From contig JAHLKD010000042.1 in the NCBI GenBank assembly GCA_025526935.1, forward strand, positions 1 to 64,000: a stretch of DNA of 64,000 nucleotides, given 5' to 3'. Shown here in pieces: positions 1 through 10,189 of the stretch. The notes below the pieces were generated by a model. It was not told where the DNA came from. It did not search any database and saw only the letters and a program-made list of their open reading frames with translations. This stretch comes from Cladochytrium replicatum (Eukaryota; Chytridiomycota; Chytridiomycetes; Cladochytriales; Cladochytriaceae). Position numbers and translations under genes: made by a program. Each line of letters opens with the position of its first letter. The first letter of the stretch is position 1.

Positions 1-1256
1 GACTGATCGAGACCTTCTGCGGATACCGCTACTGCTTTAGCTCGTTGAGCAATCACATGCCGCGGTTGGTGCGTTCCGACGGTACTAACATCAGCATAGA
101 TAGTACAAATCTCTTTCCCGTCGCCCAATAATAACGTGTTCATCCCGTATCACCATGCGTGAGGATAACCTTGTCTTTGGTGAAACTCACAATGTCCCCG
201 GAGTCTCCAATGATACTACACACTGATGCAAGTGTGTCTTCGAGATCAGGAACATAAAGTGCGTTGTGTATTATCTTAATTCGCCCATTGGGTAAAACTA
301 CAGATACATCTCCAAAACCACAAACTGGAATTGTATGACTATCCGCTAGTTCCACCACGTCCTCGTCATTCGTATACGTCAGCGAACTAAAGGCATGACG
401 ATTAGGTGTCATCCAAACAGTTGCGCCTGTATCAAGCAAACCCACACGATCCTTTGCTTGAACATGTACACGGACAACCTTCTGTGCCGAGTGTGCGTTC
501 ACTATCGAAAACATATTTCCGATGTATGTGTCAGCATCTTTATCAACAGAAGTAGGTTGGGTAAGGTCAAAGATTACCTTCTTGGTCAGCACCGGTTTGG
601 CGGTAGATTCGTCCTCCGACGAATCATCACCTGCATCGCCACGGCTGGCAATGAATGCACGAAAATCCGTGTCTAAACAAAGACTCTTTGCAGTGAGATA
701 GCGTTTACACGCCGACTGCTTGTGTCCTCGTTTGCCACAGAAATTGCATGTGAGATCTGTCTTCTTTGCAGAAGAAGATGTGGACGACCTGGAGTCCTGC
801 GACTGCCTGGTCCGAGTGGAACTGCTACTCCCACCGCTACTGCCTGAGCCACCCGAGGCACCCTGCTTACGGCATTGAGCATTGGTGTGAGATGAATTCG
901 GATGCAAGGTACAAATATCCTCCGACTTCGCAACCTTGGCTTTCGCTTTCGCCTTCGCTTTCTTCGCCTTTGCCTTCATGGCCTTCTTTGTCCCATTCGG
1001 CCCACCGGCATCCATGGTGACGTTGAGTTGGACCAATTGGTTGAGGTCGGTCAAGATATTTGACACTGTTTCGAAGTAATGCGTTGGCTTTTGGTGGAAT
1101 GGTCGCGGAGCATTCGGGTTTGCAGCATCAATTGGATCTTGTATTAACGCCGGTTCCCATTCGGCATACGCAGAAGTGATCATTTTTCCGAGAAAAGGTA
1201 CGAGGGTCCGTAGTTCAATTGTCTGCATCGTGATTTTTGCGACTAACCGGTTTAGT
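1..1256 (-). mobile_element. Inverted, truncated Copia fragment (Gag/protease part)
   Basis: This is the reverse complement of the Gag to protease part of the intact Copia element beginning at 1257, with near-identical sequence. It runs off the left edge of the window and stops where the 5' LTR of the intact copy begins (TG at 1257). The reading frame (minus, from 1228 down) carries the CCHC knuckle and the DTGAT aspartic protease motif. It ends at a stop near 140 because one extra G near 153 shifts the frame relative to the intact copy. Its variants near 35-60 match the third copy (6820-9009) better than the second, so it may derive from that lineage. No LTR is visible on this piece. Confidence 0.93.
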
Positions 1257-1795
1257 TGTTAAGTATTTCGATTGATGGACTTGGCCAATCCAGTCATTGA
1301 TAGTACAAAAACACAAACGCCCGATATACAGAAATGTCACTCTTCACTGAGCAACATTTCTAACTATTGAACTAAAGCATATAGATGATGATCTATTACG
1401 AGTTTGGATACCTCCGGTTATTTCTTCATGGGTTATATTTATTGCAGCCATAGGTATAGTAAACTGTCATTACTTTTCTATCATCCACTTGTAGAAGTGA
1501 AGCCCGGATCAGATCACAGCAAAGGTTTACATATGATTAACGCGTTCGTGGGAATCATGTGTGAGAACAATCCTGTTGAGGAGAGCTAGATCTCACGCAC
1601 AGCTTAGCATGATTATGCTTCGCTACGCCTGTGAGAAGAAGAGTCAAACCTTATCGCTTCGATCCAGATCTTCCGGAAGGAAAAGCCAAAACGACAGTAC
1701 ACTTATTTAAGGAGCCTGTGGCGATACACACAAGGAGCATTCTCTTGCGCTAGTACTTGTGACTCGCAATCTTCTTTATTCATCTCTTAGAAACA
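1257..1795 (+). repeat. 5' LTR of intact Copia element
   Basis: The LTR begins TGTTAAGTATTTCG at 1257; the same sequence recurs at 6820 just after a purine-rich tract. The right end cannot be fixed by comparing copies, because the second LTR is followed by the same internal sequence. I place it near 1795 (ending GAAACA) or up to 20 bp further. A possible TATA-like TATTTAAGG lies near 1706. Short reading frames inside the two LTRs translate identically, so the LTRs appear nearly identical and the insertion recent. The end position is inference; the start is clear. Confidence 0.8.
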
Positions 1796-1916
1796 TTAAC
1801 CCGTGAATTAGCAACACACACAACCTGAGGATCCAGACCACAGCTTTGTTCAACAACAACAAGCGGACAATAACGTCGCAGTTGGAATTCTATGCGAATG
1901 TTTCCCAAAACGCGAC

Positions 1917-4900
1917 ATGAATCGAGTCAGAGCTTATGCGTCAGCAAAAGGCAAAGTCGATGGACTTCGCCGAATTTTCAGTGCTGGCGGTCAAGCTCCG
2001 ATCGAATCGTCTATGTGGGAGCAACGGCTAGTAGATCTGAAATGTACGAACGGTCAGTCGGCAGAAAGCGTTCAGCAGTTTGTGACCGACCTCACTGAGT
2101 TATTCGAACTCAAACTGAACTCTTTACCGGACGAACTCGTAATCAAGGATCTACTAAACCGGTTAGTCGCAAAAATCACGATGCAGACAATTGAACTACG
2201 GACCCTCGTACCTTTTCTCGGAAAAATGATCACTTCTGCGTATGCCGAATGGGAACCGGCGTTAATACAAGATCCAATTGATGCTGCAAACCCGAATGCT
2301 CCGCGACCATTCCACCAAAAGCCAACGCATTACTTCGAAACAGTGTCAAATATCTTGACCGACCTCAACCAATTGGTCCAACTCAACGTCACCATGGATG
2401 CCGGTGGGCCGAATGGGACAAAGAAGGCCATGAAGGCAAAGGCGAAGAAAGCGAAGGCGAAAGCGAAAGCCAAGGTTGCGAAGTCGGAGGATATTTGTAC
2501 CTTGCATCCGAACTCATCTCACACCAATGCTCAATGCCGTAAGCAGGGTGCCTCGGGTGGCTCAGGCAGTAGCGGTGGGAGTAGCAGTTCCACTCGGACC
2601 AGGCAGTCGCAGGACTCCAGGTCGTCCACATCTTCTTCTGCAAAGAAGACAGATCTCACATGCAATTTCTGTGGCAAACGAGGACACAAGCAGTCGGCGT
2701 GTAAACGCTATCTCACTGCAAAGAGTCTTTGTTTAGACACGGATTTTCGTGCATTCATTGCCAGCCGTGGCGATGCAGGTGATGATTCGTCGGAGGACGA
2801 ATCTACCGCCAAACCGGTGCTGACCAAGAAGGTAATCTTTGACCTTACCCAACCTACTTCTGTTGATAAAGATGCTGACACATACATCGGAAATATGTTT
2901 TCGATAGTGAACGCACACTCGGCACAGAAGGTTGTCCGTGTACATGTTCAAGCAAAGGATCGTGTGGGTTTGCTTGATACAGGCGCAACTGTTTGGATGA
3001 CACCTAATCGTCATGCCTTTAGTTCGCTGACGTATACGAATGACGAGGACGTGGTGGAACTAGCGGATAGTCATACAATTCCAGTTTGTGGTTTTGGAGA
3101 TGTATCTGTAGTTTTACCCAATGGGCGAATTAAGATAATACACAACGCACTTTATGTTCCTGATCTCGAAGACACACTTGCATCAGTGTGTAGTATCATT
3201 GGAGACTCCGGGGACATTGTGAGTTTCACCAAAGACAAGGTTATCCTCACGCATGGTGATACGGATGAACACGTTATTATTGGGCGACGGGAAAGAGATT
3301 TGTACTATCTCTATGCTGATGTTAGTACCGTCGGAACTCACCAACCGCGGCATGCGATTGCTCAACAAGCTAAAGCAGTAGCGGTATCCGCAGAAGGTCT
3401 CGATCAGTCGATGGACTTTACGTCCGGTGTACGATCTTCTCACGCGATGGGTCTCGATGTAATGTCAGACAACAACATTCGTCAAACGAACGATGATGAA
3501 TGTCAACGAGCATCTCAAGATACAGTTGGAGTGAGCACCAACTTATCGCCAGTGACAGTACACGAACTTGCAAAGTTACACCAGCAGTTTGGTCACATCC
3601 ACTTACGGACGATCTTTCGAACGGCAGAGAAGCTCAACATCAAAATGCCCAAGATTGAACCGGATGCATTCAATCTTGTCAACAAATCAATTATGCAGAA
3701 TTGTTTGGTCTGTAGTCGCACGAAGCTGAAGCAGAAGCCGATTTATTCTACAATAAGTCGAGCTCCGAGGAAACTTTTCCGTCTGTTTTCCGATGTCGTA
3801 CGTTTAATCTACGACGGACAGAAGAAGAGATATTGGCAGATCATTGTCAACGAACAACCTCGTTTCATCACAATCTACTTCCTGAATCGAAAGAGTGATG
3901 CGGTGGATAGTATGATTCGACATATCGCTGATGTGGAAAATCGCAATCACCCATTACACGTTGCTGAACTACGTTCCGATTCAGGAGAATTGATTACTAA
4001 ACGGTTGATCCAATGGTGCAATACCAAGATTCCTCGCATCCGCGTCCACCCAGCTCCTCCGTCAGTAAAGGAACTCGATGGTCTATCAGAGCGGAATATA
4101 CAATCGATCAAGTATATGTCGGACGCGATGCTGCTACAAGCTGGACTACCACGAACACTTCAATTCGTGCAACTCTCCATCCTATACGCTGCGGTCGTCA
4201 AGAACGCTACTTTCCATTCAGCTGTGAATGCGATTCCGTACTGTGCTTACCTTGACAAGCGGATAGATTTGGCAACTATCCACGCCTTTGGAACACTCGT
4301 TAGTTTGTGGATCTCACACGAACAAAGGTTGGCGCGCAGAATCCGAGACAAGTCTGAACTAGGTCTGTTTCTCGGATACAAGGGTGAAGACCTGAAGATC
4401 GTCATAGCACTCAATTTTCGGACAAACACAATAGGCGAATACTTCCATGTTACGTTCCACGAGGGAGTTTTTGTTGGTTATAATCCTACCCGACAGTTAC
4501 TCGACGATCTTACGGTACAATATCCACTGAAGGCCGGGACATATTTCGATGTTGATCAAATACCAACCGGGGATCAGGGGGTGCAAGAGACGACTGTTGA
4601 GTTTGTCTCAGACAATTTCCCGATTTCTACCGTTGCAGACGAAGAAATCGATGAGGATATAAACGACGACCCCATATATTACCGCTTAGAAGAAGCCGGT
4701 GACATGCATGTTGTTGAACATTTACATGGACTAGACGATGATGACCCAGACGATGCTGATTATGATCCAAATGCTGATTTATCGACTCCACAATCCATTA
4801 CTGAAGAATCTCCGAATTTGTCTTCCGTATCTCCTGTAGAGGAATATGATGCACAACTCGAAAGTGATCTTCAATTCATTGGAGAAGATGTCGACGAAGC

Positions 4901-6692
4901 ATATGCAGCAAGAAAACGAAAACGTCAAGCAAGTGCAAATTTGTCGAACGCCAAAAGGAAACAAAATTCCTTGTTTACCCGGTCCGTTCCTAATATTGAT
5001 TGGACCCTGAAGGCCGATTCCTCATATCCAACACAACCAATTGCGAATGGAAATATACGGACTGCACCAAAGACTCTTCGTGAGGCTTTATCACGATCCG
5101 ATGAGGCTCCATTCTGGTTAGCGGCGATGAAGGAGGAAGTCACACAACTAGTCGGCAACAATACTTGGGCCGAAACGTTTTTACCTGATGGACGGAATTT
5201 ATTATCGGACAAATGGGTTTTCACATATAAGCTTGACGAACATGGCAATATTACTCGATTCAAAGCACGTTGGGTCGTACGAGGATTTTCACAAATTGAA
5301 GGATTGGATTTCGATGAAACCTATTCTCCAGTTACGAAAACGTCCACGATCCGTTTTCTGATTGCATTAGCAGCATTAGTCGGCATGATCATATTCCAGT
5401 TTGATATCAAGGGTGCATATCTCAATGCGATACTGGAAGAAGAGAACTACGTCGAACTCCCTCATGGTTTCGGACGAGTAGATTTCCAAAATCGACCCAT
5501 CGTCTGCAGACTTATCAAAAGTCTGTACGGTCTACACCAGGCAGCTCGAGAATGGTACAAAACTCTTTGGAAACAATATCTCAGTGTTGGTTTCGTGCGG
5601 AATATTGCAGACATCTGTCATTTCTGGCGATACAATCCAACAAATAATACCCGCGAACACACTACCGTTCATGTCGATGATATACTACATTTTTCCACAG
5701 ATCCAAACGCATATCATCGGTTTCAGACCGATTTGGAAACTTCGTTCACAGTAGGCAGTACTTCGAAGGCGAAATGGATTCTGAAAATGGAGTTATTGCA
5801 GACAACGGAAGGATATTTCCTTAGTAATGCATTGTTCGTAAAGAAGATTCTCGAAGAAGCGAATTTATGGGGTACCAACATCAAACCGACCAAAACACCG
5901 ATGTCAAAATCATATATCTTTGATGAGACCACACCAACACTGTCCGATGCCGAGGCAACACAATTTCGATCAATGTTAATGAAGATATCGTACGTGGCGA
6001 CTAAGACACGACCGGATATTTCATACGCAGTCAATATTTTGGCACAACATCAGATTGATCCTCGACAGTCAGAATCAAAGGCTCTCTATCGATTACAACG
6101 ATATTTACTCGGTACTTGGGATTACGGTTTACACTATACACGGACTGGTATCACGTCTCCGATGCTAAGACCCGACGGTCTCTACATGTTTGATTTGGCT
6201 AACAACCCACAAGGTTATGCCGATGCAGAGTGGGCGGGCGATGCAGATAGATACTCACGAACCGGTTACGTGGTAATGTTCGCTAATGCGGCAATCAGTT
6301 GGCAGTCGATTCGACAACAGACTATTGCAGCCTCGTCGTCGGAAGCCGAACTGTATGCGCTGAACGAACTATCGCGTGAGATGAAGTGGATGAAAAATCT
6401 TATGACGGGTATCGGAATTACGTCGTTCAATCCGCTCCGTTTATGGCAAGACAATCAATCCACCAAGTCTATCGCAAGCAATCTGCTCAACAACAAACGG
6501 ACTAAACACATGGACGTTCGCGAGAGATTTGTGAATCTCCAAGTTGAACAGAAACATCAGGAGTTACACCATATGGATACTTCTGATATGATCGCGGACA
6601 TCTTAACTAAACCTCTTGGAAGTAAATTATACCTTAAACACAGGGGCTCGTTGGGGCTAGTCAGTCAGTCTTCACTTAATATACTATCTTGA
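1917..6692 (+). CDS. Copia (Ty1-type) Gag-Pol polyprotein, intact
   Basis: This is one uninterrupted 1,591-residue Gag-Pol. In order it has a Gag capsid region; a basic Lys/Ala-rich stretch (about 165-190); a CCHC knuckle CNFCGKRGHKQSAC (about 250); and an aspartic protease motif LLDTGATVWM (about 350). Next come a pre-integrase HHCC zinc finger (LHQQFGH..., CLVCSRTK, about 560-610) and an integrase core with candidate acidic residues in FSDVV, LRSDSGE and GLSERNIQ. The Copia reverse transcriptase follows (KWVFTYKLDEHGNITRFKAR, then VHVDDIL in place of the usual YVDD). RNase H is last (YADAEWAGD, SSSEAELYAL, WQDNQSTKSI, KHMDVRERF). The order protease-integrase-RT-RNase H defines Copia/Pseudoviridae. 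Gag and Pol share one frame, as in many Copia elements. The H for Y change in the RT box is the only oddity; otherwise it looks competent. Confidence 0.96.
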   Translation: MNRVRAYASAKGKVDGLRRIFSAGGQAPIESSMWEQRLVDLKCTNGQSAESVQQFVTDLTELFELKLNSLPDELVIKDLLNRLVAKITMQTIELRTLVPFLGKMITSAYAEWEPALIQDPIDAANPNAPRPFHQKPTHYFETVSNILTDLNQLVQLNVTMDAGGPNGTKKAMKAKAKKAKAKAKAKVAKSEDICTLHPNSSHTNAQCRKQGASGGSGSSGGSSSSTRTRQSQDSRSSTSSSAKKTDLTCNFCGKRGHKQSACKRYLTAKSLCLDTDFRAFIASRGDAGDDSSEDESTAKPVLTKKVIFDLTQPTSVDKDADTYIGNMFSIVNAHSAQKVVRVHVQAKDRVGLLDTGATVWMTPNRHAFSSLTYTNDEDVVELADSHTIPVCGFGDVSVVLPNGRIKIIHNALYVPDLEDTLASVCSIIGDSGDIVSFTKDKVILTHGDTDEHVIIGRRERDLYYLYADVSTVGTHQPRHAIAQQAKAVAVSAEGLDQSMDFTSGVRSSHAMGLDVMSDNNIRQTNDDECQRASQDTVGVSTNLSPVTVHELAKLHQQFGHIHLRTIFRTAEKLNIKMPKIEPDAFNLVNKSIMQNCLVCSRTKLKQKPIYSTISRAPRKLFRLFSDVVRLIYDGQKKRYWQIIVNEQPRFITIYFLNRKSDAVDSMIRHIADVENRNHPLHVAELRSDSGELITKRLIQWCNTKIPRIRVHPAPPSVKELDGLSERNIQSIKYMSDAMLLQAGLPRTLQFVQLSILYAAVVKNATFHSAVNAIPYCAYLDKRIDLATIHAFGTLVSLWISHEQRLARRIRDKSELGLFLGYKGEDLKIVIALNFRTNTIGEYFHVTFHEGVFVGYNPTRQLLDDLTVQYPLKAGTYFDVDQIPTGDQGVQETTVEFVSDNFPISTVADEEIDEDINDDPIYYRLEEAGDMHVVEHLHGLDDDDPDDADYDPNADLSTPQSITEESPNLSSVSPVEEYDAQLESDLQFIGEDVDEAYAARKRKRQASANLSNAKRKQNSLFTRSVPNIDWTLKADSSYPTQPIANGNIRTAPKTLREALSRSDEAPFWLAAMKEEVTQLVGNNTWAETFLPDGRNLLSDKWVFTYKLDEHGNITRFKARWVVRGFSQIEGLDFDETYSPVTKTSTIRFLIALAALVGMIIFQFDIKGAYLNAILEEENYVELPHGFGRVDFQNRPIVCRLIKSLYGLHQAAREWYKTLWKQYLSVGFVRNIADICHFWRYNPTNNTREHTTVHVDDILHFSTDPNAYHRFQTDLETSFTVGSTSKAKWILKMELLQTTEGYFLSNALFVKKILEEANLWGTNIKPTKTPMSKSYIFDETTPTLSDAEATQFRSMLMKISYVATKTRPDISYAVNILAQHQIDPRQSESKALYRLQRYLLGTWDYGLHYTRTGITSPMLRPDGLYMFDLANNPQGYADAEWAGDADRYSRTGYVVMFANAAISWQSIRQQTIAASSSEAELYALNELSREMKWMKNLMTGIGITSFNPLRLWQDNQSTKSIASNLLNNKRTKHMDVRERFVNLQVEQKHQELHHMDTSDMIADILTKPLGSKLYLKHRGSLGLVSQSSLNILS

Positions 6693-6805
6693 ACGACCGG
6701 CTGGCGATGTCCATACAACTCACCTTTATTTCAATAGAATATCAACTTCAGCATTTACAGAAAGTTATGATCGGTTGAGTGATACTCTCGGTTGTACCTA
6801 TCTAA

Positions 6806-6819
6806 TGACTGAGGGGGTG
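6806..6819 (+). other. Polypurine tract of the Copia element
   Basis: The sequence GACTGAGGGGGTG lies immediately before the 3' LTR start. Such a tract primes plus-strand DNA synthesis in LTR retrotransposons. Position and composition fit; function is inferred. Confidence 0.7.
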
Positions 6820-7358
6820 TGTTAAGTATTTCGATTGATGGACTTGGCCAATCCAGTCATTGATAGTACAAAAACACAAACGCCCGATATACAGAAATGT
6901 CACTCTTCACTGAGCAACATTTCTAACTATTGAACTAAAGCATATAGATGATGATCTATTACGAGTTTGGATACCTCCGGTTATTTCTTCATGGGTTATA
7001 TTTATTGCAGCCATAGGTATAGTAAACTGTCATTACTTTTCTATCATCCACTTGTAGAAGTGAAGCCCGGATCAGATCACAGCAAAGGTTTACATATGAT
7101 TAACGCGTTCGTGGGAATCATGTGTGAGAACAATCCTGTTGAGGAGAGCTAGATCTCACGCACAGCTTAGCATGATTATGCTTCGCTACGCCTGTGAGAA
7201 GAAGAGTCAAACCTTATCGCTTCGATCCAGATCTTCCGGAAGGAAAAGCCAAAACGACAGTACACTTATTTAAGGAGCCTGTGGCGATACACACAAGGAG
7301 CATTCTCTTGCGCTAGTACTTGTGACTCGCAATCTTCTTTATTCATCTCTTAGAAACA
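6820..7358 (+). repeat. 3' LTR, shared with a tandem downstream Copia copy
   Basis: This LTR is identical in layout to 1257-1795 (offset 5,563 bp). It is followed directly by Copia leader and Gag sequence rather than by a target-site duplication. It is therefore both the 3' LTR of the intact copy and the 5' LTR of the truncated third copy. The right end is estimated as for the first LTR. Confidence 0.85.
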
Positions 7359-7479
7359 TTAACCCGTGAATTAGCAACACACACAACCTGAGGATCCAGA
7401 CCACAGCTTTGTTCAACAACAACAAGCGGACAATAACGTCGCAGTTGGAATTCTATGCGAATGTTTCCCAAAACGCGAC

Positions 7480-9009
7480 ATGAATCGAGTCAGAGCTTAT
7501 GCGTCAGCAAAAGGCAAAGTCGATGGACTTCGCCGAATTTTCAGTGCTGGCGGTCAAGCTCCGATCGAATCGTCTATGTGGGAGCAACGGCTAGTAGATC
7601 TGAAATGTACGAACGGTCAGTCGGCAGAAAGCGTTCAGCAGTTTGTGACCGACCTCACTGAGTTATTCGAACTCAAACTGAACTCTTTACCGGACGAACT
7701 CGTAATCAAGGATCTACTAAACCGGTTAGTCGCAAAAATCACGATGCAGACAATTGAACTACGGACCCTCGTACCTTTTCTCGGAAAAATGATCACTTCT
7801 GCGTATGCCGAATGGGAACCGGCGTTAATACAAGATCCAATTGATGCTGCAAACCCGAATGCTCCGCGACCATTCCACCAAAAGCCAACGCATTACTTCG
7901 AAACAGTGTCAAATATCTTGACCGACCTCAACCAATTGGTCCAACTCAACGTCACCATGGATGCCGGTGGGCCGAATGGGACAAAGAAGGCCATGAAGGC
8001 AAAGGCGAAGAAAGCGAAGGCGAAAGCGAAAGCCAAGGTTGCGAAGTCGGAGGATATTTGTACCTTGCATCCGAACTCATCTCACACCAATGCTCAATGC
8101 CGTAAGCAGGGTGCCTCGGGTGGCTCAGGCAGTAGCGGTGGGAGTAGCAGTTCCACTCGGACCAGGCAGTCGCAGGACTCCAGGTCGTCCACATCTTCTT
8201 CTGCAAAGAAGACAGATCTCACATGCAATTTCTGTGGCAAACGAGGACACAAGCAGTCGGCGTGTAAACGCTATCTCACTGCAAAGAGTCTTTGTTTAGA
8301 CACGGATTTTCGTGCATTCATTGCCAGCCGTGGCGATGCAGGTGATGATTCGTCGGAGGACGAATCTACCGCCAAACCGGTGCTGACCAAGAAGGTAATC
8401 TTTGACCTTACCCAACCTACTTCTGTTGATAAAGATGCTGACACATACATCGGAAATATGTTTTCGATAGTGAACGCACACTCGGCACAGAAGGTTGTCC
8501 GTGTACATGTTCAAGCAAAGGATCGTGTGGGTTTGCTTGATACAGGCGCAACTGTTTGGATGACACCTAATCGTCATGCCTTTAGTTCGCTGACGTATAC
8601 GAATGACGAGGACGTGGTGGAACTAGCGGATAGTCATACAATTCCAGTTTGTGGTTTTGGAGATGTATCTGTAGTTTTACCCAATGGGCGAATTAAGATA
8701 ATACACAACGCACTTTATGTTCCTGATCTCGAAGACACACTTGCATCAGTGTGTAGTATCATTGGAGACTCCGGGGACATTGTGAGTTTCACCAAAGACA
8801 AGGTTATCCTCACGCATGGTGATACGGATGAACACGTTATTATTGGGCGACGGGAAAGAGATTTGTACTATCTCTATGCTGATGTTAGTACCGTCGGAAC
8901 TCACCAACCGCGGCATGTGATTGCTCAACGAGCTAAAGCAGTAGCGGTATCCGCAGAAGGTCTCGATCAGTCGATGGACTTTACGTCCGGTGTACGATCT
9001 TCTCACGCG
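7480..9009 (+). pseudogene. Third Copia copy: Gag-protease, 3'-truncated
   Basis: From 7480 the sequence repeats the first ~510 codons of the intact Gag-Pol (Gag, CCHC knuckle, protease) with a few substitutions. Homology stops abruptly at about 9009. The frame then runs into unrelated GC-rich DNA and terminates at about 9114. Integrase, RT, RNase H and the 3' LTR are missing, so this copy cannot move on its own. It shares the LTR at 6820 with the intact copy, giving an LTR-internal-LTR-internal tandem. Confidence 0.93.
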
Positions 9010-9195
9010 TCTTCCAGCACACTCAAAGCAGACATTGGTCATCCGAGGAGCACACCTAGCCGCCATAAAACTCCATTTTGTCTTCCAGCGGTGGGCGGTA
9101 TGGGTCGTTGTTGAGGCTCCATCGGAATGGCCCGGGGGGGGGCCGCGACTGTGAGGTCAATTCTTCGGGTAGGCTTCAACGGCTTCGCTCGCACC

Positions 9196-9395
9196 AAGTG
9201 GATGTACGCCAAAGCGATCGCCATGGGTTGCCTGTATTTCGAGGTGATCTCACGGGCACGCACCGCACTTCAAAGATCCCGGCGTCCGATGCACATTCGT
9301 GGCCAGAGGTTGGGGTTGGAGATAACGGTCGGGAGATTGGCCAGGGCAGCGGCAACAACGCGTGATGCGGCGATCGCATTGGCGTACATCCGCTT
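9196..9395. repeat. 27-bp inverted repeat, 146-bp loop
   Basis: The arm at 9196-9222 (AAGTGGATGTACGCCAAAGC...) recurs as its reverse complement at 9369-9395 with two mismatches. Both arms contain GCGATCGC, itself a palindrome. The pair could form a stem or mark the ends of a small element. No open frame spans it convincingly. Confidence 0.75.
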
Positions 9396-9511
9396 ACTGC
9401 CGGAACGGGTTCCCTCATAGCGAACGGGAGAGGGGGGGCCGAACGGCATGCCGGGAAGAGGGGTGCTAGGGGGGGTATCGGGGCTCGCACAGGAAGGAGG
9501 GAGGTGGCGGG

Positions 9512-9806
9512 CGAAGCGAGGGCGGGAACTGGGCAGAGGCGGAGTTGGGGTGAGAGCGCGGTCTGGGTCGGGGACTGGGGCGAGGGCGGGAACTGGAGTA
9601 GAGGGGTCGGGGTCAGGAGCAGGGGCGAACGGGTTGCTGGCTAGGTCGGGGTTTCGGGGTGGCCGAAGCGAGGGCGGGAATTGGGCAGAGGCGGAGTTGG
9701 GGTGAGAGCGCGGTCTGGGTCGGGGACTGGGGCAAGGGCGGGAACTGGGTTGGCGGGGTGGGTCAGGAGCAGGGGCGAACGGGTTTGGCTAGGCCGGGGT
9801 TTCGGG
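9512..9806. repeat. Tandem duplication, 152-bp G-rich unit, two copies
   Basis: A unit beginning CGAAGCGAGGGCGGGAA at 9512 repeats from 9664 with small changes; both contain GGTCGGGGACTGGGG. The plus strand has many runs of three or more G, so G-quadruplex formation is plausible. Confidence 0.88.
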
Positions 9807-10189
9807 CTCTCCAATTTCTCGAAATGGCAGATCTCAACCGTCTTTTCAAGTTTGTCAGTGTTGATGCCAGATTCGCAGCAGGAAGTCCGGTACGTCCACA
9901 TTCGTGCAAGCTCTCACAGCCCAGCAAGTCGATTCAGTGTGGCCACTGGCACAAGCAGAGCGTGGGGGTCCAACATCACGGCAAAGTTTGCAGAGACGAG
10001 TGTCCTTGTTTTTTCTCAGCACACCGTTTCATGGAATCATGAATTCCGCTTGTTTGGTTGCCTCGGCATCCCATTCATCCAACGACGTTGATCGCTGTGA
10101 CCGTTTCGGCCGTCGTGTCTAAATGGTGCTAATAAAAACAAAGGGAAATCGTCTCTCTGACTCTCTCACAATGATGCGTTATGCCTGAT

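Larger units (their letters stand above)
9010..10185. other. GC-rich non-coding block between Copia and LINE
   Basis: This stretch is far richer in G on the plus strand than its surroundings, especially 9440-9800. Open frames exist on both strands but are low-complexity (Gly/Arg/Pro) and show no recognisable domain. It holds a short inverted repeat (9196-9222 and 9369-9395) and a 152-bp tandem duplication (9512-9806), listed separately. I see no gene I can support. Confidence 0.6.

Noticed and set aside
1257-1916. Primer binding site of the Copia element
   Set aside because: No convincing match to the 3' end of a tRNA could be assigned after the LTR; a half-tRNA primer is possible but cannot be shown here.
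2389-3014. Antisense and alternative-frame ORFs of 84-93 codons inside the Copia elements (also 673-1020 and 7952-8577)
   Set aside because: They overlap conserved Gag-protease coding sequence, recur with every copy and show no domain; they are shadows.
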